A DNA stretch of 64,000 nt from positions 1,116,001 to 1,180,000 of the forward strand of contig JAFKAC010000001.1 in NCBI GenBank assembly GCA_025766275.1, read 5' to 3'. Under the pieces are notes generated by a model. The model was given only the letters and a program-made list of their open reading frames with translations. It searched no databases and had not been told where the DNA came from. This document shows positions 49,047 through 59,408 of this stretch, one piece after another. How positions within the stretch are numbered: the first letter of the stretch is position 1; each line of letters opens with the position of its first letter. The stretch is from Lactarius indigo. Its lineage: Eukaryota > Basidiomycota > Agaricomycetes > Russulales > Russulaceae. A program made the position numbers and the translations under genes.

Positions 49047-50363
49047 CTAGTCACCCAGACATTACCATAGTATCTGAACGCGCATTCAGCCTGTACACTT
49101 AATTGGGGCGTTCGAACATTACAAGCTACGCTGCTCAATGTGAATGATGGAGCTCCTGGAGCTAAGACACCCAATTTCACGTGAATGTCTAGAGAGGCAG
49201 ATATGTACTGACCGAGGTTCCTTACTAGTAGTGGCATTGTCAAAAAGTCGATTAGTAAAGGAGGTAGGCTTCTCACATGTCCGTGGTTCGGCGTGCTAAC
49301 AACTGAAGTACTGAAGCGCGACTCGCTCAGTTTATCAACTTAAACGCAGGGAAGTTTGAAGACAAATGGCATGGGCCGCAACCATATGCATTCGTCATTT
49401 CGTTCTCGATGAGTCCGAACGGTTATTCTGACTTCGCTGTCACGCTGGACAACGGAAGCGAGCACACTTTCGGGCAGATGATCGAAGAGTATAGCGCTAC
49501 GCCGACGAGAGCGAATAGCGACGCGAACGCGGAGAGATGCAGGCTCCAAGCCAGACTGGGAACCCGCAGGGTAGAGGGTTCGGAATACACGAGAGCAGGC
49601 ATGGACAGCAGGTAGGACTCGGGGTTGCATACTGACAAGCACTTGGACAGCTAATATCTAATGGCCATACACAACACTTCTGCCACCGTGACGCAACTGC
49701 CCACGGAAAGCAATGCTAGGCGGATCACCATAACTTGAGGTAATTTCGTAACATACCTGATGTAGTTAGTTACATTTACTCAAGCGAGAAGAGTGGATCT
49801 CTGGCGCTGTAGCTATCATGAGGGCACGAAACATCCGAGTCAGAAATAGCTCGGGATGGAATAGGTTATTCTATGGAACCGTCACAGTGGCCCTTGCAAG
49901 CGAGCTTGTCTTTGTTTTTCAAACCCGTTTATATCCCAGATTAGTTGTCGTGAGGGGATTCAAGTTTGTACCGCAGGGACCCCTTAACCTACTTACTGTA
50001 GTAGCTGCATGGTGAAGGCGTCATCATTTTTGTTCCCATGCGTTTGGAAGAACAGAACTTGAACGTGCAGACGTGTGGGTTTGCTGAGGAAAAGTCTCTC
50101 CACACCTCGATTTACGAGCATGATTTGCTATTTAATTAATCGCCACATTCCTGGTCTGACGGATCCGTCCTCGCGTCCGCAGCAACTTCACGAATTGAAC
50201 ATCACGATCTCCCTGGATTGGCGGTCGCAGACCTACGATGTACCTATATTGCAGATTTAAAGTAAGGCTCTAGGACTCATCGAACAGGTTTCTCATCCCA
50301 TTTTACCCTTCCCCCATCTCGATACTCGCTGCAAGTTGTCACATCCATACCGGAGATACTACC
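49047..50363. other. Intergenic, left part of duplicated unit 1
   Basis: From about 49265 this is the upstream flank of TPS-B, repeated before TPS-C at about 52893-54323. It includes short open stretches such as FVPQGPLNLLTVVAAW that recur in the second copy but are interrupted by stops. No gene is supported. Confidence 0.55.
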
Positions 50364-52905
50364 ATGTCTGAGAGGTACTACATCCCAAAAACCTTAGAGA
50401 ATTGGAAATGGCCCCGTCGTATCAATCCGTACCACAATGAGGTCAAAGAAGAGACGGCAGCGTGGATCAAAAGCTCCGGAGTATTGAGCCCAAAAGCCGA
50501 GGAGGCTTACGACCGTTGTGATATTAGTACGAACAGTTTATCAAGTCCATATACTCACCAAGTACGGCCAGACCTATTGGCATCTCTCGCGTATCCGTTG
50601 CATGACAAGGGAAAGTGTCCGAGCCGGGCTACATGCCACGCTCAGCTCACTCTTGGTTCGCAGACCGTCTACGCACTTGTTGCAAAATCATGAGCATGGC
50701 CATCGTCTATGACGAGTTTACCAGTACATCGCACGAGGACGGCATCCAGGCTATGATCAGCACTATGATGGGCGTTGTGCTTAACCCATATACTCCACGG
50801 CCCAAAGGCGAATGGATTGGGGGGGAACTCACCAGACAGTTAGTCACATGGCGATAGCAGCATGGGGACACAAGTTGACGTTAAATGCAAGGTCTTGGGA
50901 ACTTGCAATTAAGACAGCCAGTCACCAGTCGCTGAAAAGGTTCATGAAGGCGGGCAGCGCATGCGCTCAGGCTATGGTCCAAAAAACTGCAGACCAGCGT
51001 CATAAGCGCATCCGGAGCGTCGAAGAGTACTTTGACGTCAGGAGAGACTCAATCGGCGGCAGGCCAGCACTCGCTCTCATCGAGTTGGATATTAATCTAC
51101 CTAAAGAGGCAGTTAACCATCCTGTCATCGAAGAAATGACTATATTAGCAATTGACATGATCATACTTGACAATGTAAGTCCTCCAAGCTTCTGCTGCTT
51201 TCTACGGCTTATCAGTTGAGTGCTGGCTATAGGATCTTGTTTCATACAACGTGGAGCAGGCACGAGGCGACGACGGCCACAACATTGTCACCATTGCTAT
51301 GCTTGAACACAAGATAGATATCCAAAGTGCCATGAACTGGGTCAACGACCGTCACAAGGAGCTAGAGGCAAGGTTCATGGAGCTGTATGAGAACAAGATG
51401 CCTAAATTTGGTGAGCCAGTGGACACGGAGCTGACTCGATATGTGGATGGGATCGGGAATTGGGTGCGAGCCAATGACCAGTGGAGCTTCGAAACAGAGC
51501 GGTACTTCGGCAAGGAGGCGGCTGAAGTGGGAAGAACACGTTGGGTGACGCTGTTACCGAAGGAGGACCCGGAGTCCATTGATAGGATGGTCGTTGACGG
51601 GGCTCCGTCGTGAAGGTGGAAATTGGCGCTATTGTGGACAACGACCCTTTATTTTTCGATTCCACGTGCGGCATGCGGTGCAGAATCCCATGTAACACCG
51701 AGCTAGCATTATACTGAAACGTACTAGTAGAAAGTTGACTAGATCTTTGCTTCGAGTGTCACTTCCTCGGTCCCTTCTGCATATGTATTATAATACCTTG
51801 CCCATTAGAAGAGCTCCTGTCGACTTGACGGGACGGTCAGGCTCAGTTAGCCGCTGGCGGGTGCCAGTGGGAAGTCCGTTGTTTTCGACTTGTATAGTTT
51901 ACATAATCAAGTTTTGGTTTGTACCACCACGTATCAGCCTGAGACAACCTCCGAACTGTCATGATTGGGGATGTCCCATTATTTCCAAGGCCTCACGCAC
52001 CCGGGCATGTTCTCGAATGTCGGTTTCGTCGACGACTGGAACACACACAAGTCTCATACCTCTATGCGTTACCTGTGCTTGCAAAGTGACTGCCCCCATA
52101 CCTCAACCTTCTCTGTGGGCCCCGACACTTCGGCTGCTGGTGCTAATCCGGTTGATTCTGAGGCCCGCCATGGTCCACAGTCCAGCTGACTCCAACAACT
52201 CTGGCGCGAATCTAGAAGCTGGTACTTATTTTCTACGTTTTGTCGTCGCTCATCTTGTCAGTCGGAACATTCTTAGAGACTTCCTCGAACCTTCCCAGTG
52301 ATCGAGTCACGAAAACTCAAAACCTTCCCTATCACAATCACGACGTAGCTTTGACGACCTCGCACAGATTATAATACAAAACGACGTTGCGCTCGCAGAA
52401 GTTACGCAGCTCAAGCGGACTTGCCACCGTTCCCGGGCCACCAGGCACTTTCTGTCTGATGTCATGTCCCATTCAGTCGGATGCGCCGGTTTTCGTGGTA
52501 CTCAGCCTAGCAGGTGAAGAGAAAAAAACGCTACCAGGGGAAGGTTACGCCGTTCAGCCGTATGGGCCCACTCGCCGTCTGTTTGCCTTTAAGGAGTGAA
52601 ACACTGCCACTGATGGCAAGGATGGGCCTCCGAGCTCGAATTTGGTACAGTACATCTGAGGACTCTCCTGCTTCTCGAAATGGAGACGACGACTTACGCC
52701 GCGTGCGGCATTTGATGTGCGGGACTATTGCCTGGCACACTCAAGTCCGTAGGTAGACGGCTGCGATGGTCCCTGCTAAGCGTTCAATCGGAGGACGCCG
52801 AGTCATTGCTGTACCGCGGTGAAGAAGCGGTTTCCAAGAGAGGCGGTTTCAGGTGTAAATTTGGAGAAATAGGAAGACCGCTGGCGCGAAACCTTCTCAC
52901 ATGTC
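49265..52905 (+). repeat. Segmental tandem duplication, unit 1 (with TPS-B)
   Basis: Begins near TTCTCACATGTCCGTG and ends near GGCGCGAAACCTTCT. The same order of flank, synthase and downstream flank recurs head to tail in 52893-57592. Synthase starts are 3,960 bp apart. Confidence 0.8.
50364..51613 (+). CDS. Sesquiterpene synthase TPS-B, splice donor lost (possibly non-functional)
   Basis: An Agaricomycete-type class I sesquiterpene synthase, starting [20 protein letters not shown]. Exon 1 ends at 50526 with a GTACGA donor and joins to [13 protein letters not shown]. The second intron's donor, GTAAGT in TPS-C and GTGAGT in TPS-A, is GAAAGT here (near 50611). Using the next GT adds 4 nt and shifts the frame. 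The metal-binding motif is [13 protein letters not shown], with Ser at the usual second acidic position. The NSE motif [18 protein letters not shown] and [20 protein letters not shown] are intact. The family's QFWE after the third intron is QSWE. About 345 residues if spliced as TPS-C. I think it is decaying, but a non-GT donor cannot be excluded. Confidence 0.75.
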
Positions 52906-54323
52906 CGTGATTCTGCATGCTAATAACTGGAGTGCGACTCGCCCGGTTTATTAACTTGAACCCAGGAAAGGTTGAAGACAGATAGCACTGGCTGCGGCCA
53001 TATGTATTCGTTGTTCTCGCTTTCGATGAGTCGGAACGGTTATTTAATCGGCAAGGACGAGACAAACGGAGAGGCGTAGAAGGATTTTTCTTCTACACCA
53101 TCATGATGCATCGCATTTACAGGTAGATTTTCCCAGCAGTGAAGTTAGTCAAGATAGACAACCACCTAGCGACGCAGTTTTTCGTTCTCGCAACAGAAGA
53201 CCTTCAAGCTGACAGCGAGGCTGTCACGCTCAGGCTGGAAAACGGAAGTGAGGCCAAGTATGGGCAGATGAAAGAAGTGTGCGTTCAGTACCACACCGAC
53301 CAGAGCAAATGACAGCGACGCGAATTTGGATGCGAAGAATGCGAGGAGACGCACTTGCGGGCTCCGAATCAAACTGGGAAGACCGCAGGTTAGAGCAAGG
53401 GGTAGAGGGACACACAAGGGGATACACGGGAGCAGGCGTGCCATGGACAGCAGGTGGAACTCGGGGTTGCATACAGGCATTCACTTGGGCAGCTAATAGC
53501 CGTACATAGTACTTCTACTACCTCGACATGCAACTACCCATGGAAAGGAATGCTAGGCCACCACCTACCTGACTAGAAATAATTTGAAATAGTTTCCATA
53601 TTTGGCGAGAATTCAAATTGCAGTAGCAACTTGAACTCGCTCTATCAAGTTCTCAATAGAAGTACTCTATAGACTGTAACCTCAACGTCAATCATTTCCA
53701 ATCGTAGTATTCCAGGTTTTTCCTGATGTAGTTAGTTACATTTACCCAAGCGAGAAGAGGGGATCTCTGGTGCAGTAGCTATCACGAGGGCGTGAAACAT
53801 CAGACGCAGCTCGGGATGGAATAAATTCTTCTATAATTCATATGGAACGGTGGCCCTTGCAAGCTCGCTTGCCTTTATTTTTTACACCCATTCACATCCC
53901 AGGCCGGTTGTCATGAGGGCATTCAGGTTTGTACCGCAGGAGCCACTCAACCTACTTACTGTAGTTGCTGCATGGTGGAGGCACTATCGTGCCTTTTATC
54001 ATGTATTTCGAAGGATAGAACGTGCAGACACATAGGTCTGTTGGGGAAAAGGCTCGCTACACGTCAATTTACAGGTGCGATTTTTTATTTAATTAATCGT
54101 CACATTCTCGGCCTGGCGGATCCGTCCATCTTCGCGTCCGCAGCGACTTCAAAAATCGAACATCATAGCCTCCCCGGATTGGCGATCGGGGGCCTACAGG
54201 GTACCTATGCTGCAGATTTAAAGTAAGGCTCTAGGACTCACCGAACAGGTTCCCATCCCATTTTATCCCTCCCCCATCTCGATACTCGCTACAAGTTGTC
54301 ACATCCATACCGGAGATATTACC
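51614..54323. other. Intergenic, junction of the two duplicated units
   Basis: The first part is the downstream flank of TPS-B. From about 52893 the upstream flank of TPS-C begins. Several short open stretches recur in both units without a consistent frame. No gene is supported. Confidence 0.55.
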
Positions 54324-57300
54324 ATGTCTGAGAGGTACTACATCCCAAAAACCTTAGAGAATTGGAAATGGCCGCGTCGTGTCAATCCGCACTACAATGA
54401 GGTCAAAGAAGAGACGGCAGCGTGGATCAAAAGCTCCGGAGTATTGAGCCCAAAAGCCGAGGAGGCTTACGACCGTTGTGATATTAGTACGAACAGCTAT
54501 GTTTATTCGGATTAAGTCCATATACTCACCAAGTACGGCCAGACCTCTTCGCATCTCTCGCGTATCCGTTGCATGACAAGGGTAAGTGTCCGAGCTAGAT
54601 TCCGTGCCACGCTCAGCTCACTCTTGGTTCTCAGACCGTCTACGCACTTGTTGCAGATTTATGAACTTGATCCTCGTCTATGACGAGTATCCCAGTACAT
54701 CGCACGAGGACGACCTCCAGGTTATGGTCAGCACTATGATGGGAGTTCTGCTTAACCCATACACTCCACGTCCCAAAGGCGAATGGATTGGCGGGGAAGT
54801 CACCAGACAGTGAGTCACGACGGCGATAGCAGCATGGGGACACAAGTTGATGCTAGACGCAAGGTTTTGGGAGTTCACAATCAAGACAGCCAGTCACCAG
54901 TCGCTGAAACGGTTCATCAAGGCAAGCAGCGCTTGCGCTCAGGCTATGGCCCAGAGAGCCGCGGACAAGCGCCACAAGCGCATCAGGAGCGTCGAAGAGT
55001 ACTTTGACATCAGGAGAGACTCAATCGGTGCTAGGCCAGCTTTCGCTCTCATCGAGATGGATATGAGTCTACCTAAGGAAGCAGTCAACCACCCTGTCAT
55101 CGAAGAAATGACTATATTAGCAATTGACATGATCATACTTGACAATGTAAGTTCTGCAAGCTTCTGCTGCTTTCTAAGGCTGATCAGTTGAGCGCTGGCT
55201 ATAGGATATCGCTTCATACAACGTGGAGCAGGCACGAGGCGACGACGGCCACAACATCGTCACCGTTGTTATGCACGAACACAAGACCGATATACAAGCT
55301 GCCATGAACTGGGTCGACGACCGTCACAAGGAGCTAGAGGCAAGGTTCATGGAGCTGTATGAGAACAAGATGCCTAAATTTGGTGAGCCAGTGGACACGG
55401 AGCTGGCTCGATATGCGGATGGGATCGGGAATTGGGTGCGAGCCAACGATCAGTGGGACTTTGAAACCGAGCGGTACTTCGGCAAGGAGGTCGCTGAAGT
55501 GGGAAGAACACGTTGGGTGACGCTGTTACCGAAAGAGGGCCCAGCGGAATGTATTGATAGGATGGTTGTCGACGGGGCTTCGGAATAAAGGTGGAAATTG
55601 GCGGGTATTGTGGACAATGAACCTTTGTTCTTTGATACCATCAACTACGTGTGGCGCCTTGTGGTGCATAATCCCATGCGACTCGTATGTTGACTAGATT
55701 TCTGCTTCGGGTGTCCTTTCCGCCTATGTGTTATGATAATAATCCACCCTTTAGAAGAGCTGTTTGTCTGCTTGTCGGGTCCGTCGGGCCCAGTTGGCCT
55801 GGTGGGAAGTCCATATATACAGTACAGCCACGGCCCGGGTACAGTCGGCGAAATTGCGTGTATTTTCCACGTGTATAGTTTACATAATCAAGTTTTGGGT
55901 TGGATCCCTACCGTGACAGTCCCTACAATTACAATCAGCCCGAGAAGTTCCACGACGACTAGTGTCGAATATACCATCAGTGAGATTTCGTTTCAGTTCC
56001 TTCGTATCTTCGTGCAATTTTTTTTTTTTGATCCATGCCGTATCTTCGTGTTCCATGCGGGTGTGCAAACCCGCGCGATTCCTTCGCACTCTTGCCTCGA
56101 TTCGCAGTTTCGTACTTACTTGGACGTTCGGTCCGCCATCCCGTTTCCCCTCCCGGTCGTACCCACCATCCGCGGATTTGTCATCTCGTTGCTCTGCGGA
56201 AGCAGAGTATAAAACTTCCTGCTATGCAGTTTTACATTCCTGAGCTATATAAACCTTTTACTTCAGTACATACAGTAGCACCTCAGTTTTGCCAGTCTAG
56301 TGTGCGCAGTAGCTGAGCGTTGTCTTCTCGTGCAGACACCGCCGCACACTATATCGATCACTCATATTTATTCCATTCATCCCGTTCATACCCGTGTCCA
56401 TAACTTTAGAACTGGAACACACTCACGGGTCTCATCCCTCTATGCGTCACCTGTGCTTGCAAATTCAAGTTGACTGCCAGTGCTCCCACAACTCAGCCGT
56501 TGGGCCCAGTACTTCGACTGCCGGTGTTAGTTCGGTTGATTCTGAGGCATGGGATGACCCATAAGCCAGATGACTCCAACAACTGGGACTCCTCTGGTGC
56601 GAATCTAGAGGCTGGTGCTCGTCTCCTACATCATCTCGTCGCTCACCTTGGAAGTGGGGATTCATTTTACCGGAGAGAGACTTCCTCGGACTCTTCCAGC
56701 GATCGCGTCACGAACCCAAAACCTTCCCTCCTATCACAATCACAACGTAGCTTTAACGACCTCGCGCTGATTACGACACAAAGCGAAGTTGTGCTCCGGG
56801 AAGTTACGCAGTTCAAGCGGACTTGCCACCTTCCCAGGCAGCCAGTACGCATTCCGCCTGATATCATGTCCAGTTCACGTTCACTGTACAACTATCTCGA
56901 GTGAACACAAGATTCTTAGCCAGGTGGAAGTTGCTCGACTTCCTTGGCCTTCAGCCCAGCAGGTGCTCTCGCTCTTTTATATATACATAATCATCCCCAG
57001 CGTACGCGCGCAACATGGCAACAGGGGATACGCAGGCTGTATGTGTTGGAGATTTCATGATGTTAAGCTCCCGTGAAGCGTACATGAAAGACAGAGACAA
57101 TAGCGCATCGCAATGCCAACTCACACATCGTGTAGTTTGAGGGCCAGGACGAATGCCTTCGACCATGACTGCAAAGTGGTCACCATCCGCTTCTCCAGAA
57201 TTTTACCACGTGGCGCCATGATTACATCATTACAACCAACCGGAAAGGAAGTATATTCTCACGCGACAACATTATTTGGTTAAGTGAAGCAAACGCTACT

Positions 57301-57592
57301 GTATAAGAAAAAATCAGGACCCCGTTCAACTGTATGGGTCTTCGGGCTCGCATTTGGTACATCTGAGGTGTCTCTTACGTCTCGGAATAGAGACGACTTC
57401 GCCGCGTACGACGTTCGGTGCGTGGGACAGTCGCCCGGGATAGTCAGGTCCGTAGGCAGAACGGCCCGTGGTGAGCATTTAATTGGAGGGCGTCGAGTCG
57501 CTGCTTACCGCAGTGAAGAATGTAGTTTCCAAGAGAGGTAGTTTAAGGTGTAAATTTGGAGTAATAGGTAGACCGCACTTGGCGCAAAACCT
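52893..57592 (+). repeat. Segmental tandem duplication, unit 2 (with TPS-C)
   Basis: Second unit, about 1 kb longer than unit 1 because of extra sequence on both sides of the synthase. The end (TAGGTAGACCGC..TTGGCGCAAAACC) matches the end of unit 1. Confidence 0.8.
54324..55588 (+). CDS. Sesquiterpene synthase TPS-C
   Basis: Expected to cyclise farnesyl diphosphate to a sesquiterpene in the cytosol. Five exons (54324-54486, 54543-54581, 54635-54809, 54864-55146, 55205-55588) give 347 residues, normal for this family. All donors and acceptors are GT-AG. Residues join as [26 protein letters not shown], then [56 protein letters not shown] and [20 protein letters not shown]. The NSE triad (N, S, E) is complete. 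The Asp-rich motif keeps the first Asp, but DEYPS lacks the second acidic residue of the usual D-x-x-x-D/E. It is the only one of the three synthases with no lesion. The product cannot be predicted. Confidence 0.88.
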
Positions 57593-59408
57593 CAACGATC
57601 GGCACCTCGTTCGCGCGGAGAAGGGTTGAACAATGAATATTAGTTCACAGCTCATAGAATAGCGAGTGGACTTCGCACACGTCTACCTTGTAAACCTAGG
57701 TCGCGTGGAAAAGTGACTCCTGCCTCAGCGAAATCACCGCAAGTCGGATCATGTCGGATATCAGTAAAGTAGGCGACGCATGCACCCGATTGGATTGGAG
57801 ACCTTACTATGCACATAGCTTCGGATCGACCCCAGTCATCGCAGGCTCTCATGGAACACTCCTTACGGAAGGTGTCAATTTATCGGATCAAGTACAGGAT
57901 AGCCTCCAAGAGAGACGTCTGACACCATGTGACGGACACGTGGAGAGGAATGTACCCGATCGGATTGCATGGTATTGTAGTTGCTGAACGTGAGAAGGGG
58001 TCCCAAGCTACGGAGATGTATTGTCAATCGAAAGACAAAGGAAGGAGACTAGGAGGCCAAAGGGATATGTGGCACCTGTGAGAAAAGGCCAAGCAAGATT
58101 TACCGTGTGACGATGCCGAGCCGACTCACGTGTCGATAGAAACGCGATACCAATCCCTTTGTTGCATTTGAACGTCACTGATCGCTGTCCATGAGTTACG
58201 CATCGAACATGAAGCTTTTTAGACAGCATGTCAGAGCGTAACACCTCCGATGGGGTTACAGTATAATCGCGTAATAAAACGGTGTGGTCAGGACGACGTC
58301 TCCATAATGTGGTTTTAGGTAACGCACGACGATGAAACCTCCAAGGCCCGCCCCGAGATGGTCCCATTTGGGCGTAAGACAGTAATTGCATCGAGAGAAC
58401 CTCCGTTCCCTGCTCTGCGATAGAAAATGTACTTGCCCTATATGCATGGATTCTCTTTCTCGTTGAAAGGGGACTCTTCCTTAGACGTATTCGCGGCGTT
58501 TGCCGAGCGGAAAGCCACGACGTTCAAGCAACAGGGCAATTCTAAAAGGGGGAATAACGGCGTCTATTGATGATGAAAGCAGGAATGCGAGTCGCTCTCG
58601 GCGGTTCCACCGTCATCGTGAGCGAGTTAGTAGTCCTTACAGGTTTGAAACTCCGCCAATGACTGGAGCCGATGAGTCAACATGCTTCCAAGTCGAGAAC
58701 ATGGCGGAGGATTGATGATACGATATCGATGAAAAGCAGGCAGAACGTCAAGGGTTTCAATGATAGATCATTGCGGACGGAGATGACATATTGGAAGAGG
58801 GAGTCTTGCTCGTTTTAGAAGACGTCAAAGCCGGTCATTGATATAACAAGGTCGGGGCTGTGCCAGTTATCACGACAGCCGACATGTAGAGGCTTTCAGC
58901 GGTAGTCTCGGAGCGCAATTTTTTAACGATAGAGTTAACGTTAACCAGGCGCAAGCGAGGGAGAGAGCTGATTGGACACCGTGAAGGCTATGTGGAGTTT
59001 GGAAGGTGGGACATCAGAGTGCGAGGGGCTCCTTTTGGAGCCGATAGATTATCGTACGTTTGTTCGTGTTTCGCAAAGTGCCTCGTTCCCGAGGAGCGAG
59101 GCAACAAAAGGGCAACGCGGCATCGCAGCCCCAAAAATTTGTCGCAAAGGAAGAAATCGTGCGGATGGGGAACAGCGCTGTCTGGTTCGTTACCAGAGCA
59201 GTGCCACCCCCGCCATCGACACCGGCGGAGGGACGGGAGATAGAGTTCAGTGAGTTGTGGCCACGAGGTGGCGGTGCGGATTGTGACTGTGACTGTATGC
59301 GTCACAAAGGTGGCAACGGGGGAGAGTTTGCCAGAATCGAGTTGACCACATCGTAGAAATATTTCTGAATGAAGCGCATTTCATCGATTGGAACCTCGTT
59401 TCGGTGAC
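55589..59408. other. Long intergenic stretch
   Basis: Downstream flank of TPS-C to about 57592, then unique sequence. A poly-T with 12-bp direct repeats at 56003-56050 looks like a tiny retroposition scar. A minus-strand open frame 58008-58391 (127 codons; reads RRRPDHTVLLRDYTVTPSEV) is unrecognised. The promoter of the next gene should be in the last few hundred bases. Confidence 0.5.
58008..58391 (-). CDS. Unrecognised open frame, 127 codons
   Basis: I do not recognise it. It is basic, with a hydrophobic C-terminal stretch (GLLVSFLCLSI) and no paralogue in the window. It may be chance. Confidence 0.15.
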   Translation of the reverse strand: MQLLSYAQMGPSRGGPWRFHRRALPKTTLWRRRPDHTVLLRDYTVTPSEVLRSDMLSKKLHVRCVTHGQRSVTFKCNKGIGIAFLSTRESARHRHTVNLAWPFLTGATYPFGLLVSFLCLSIDNTSP

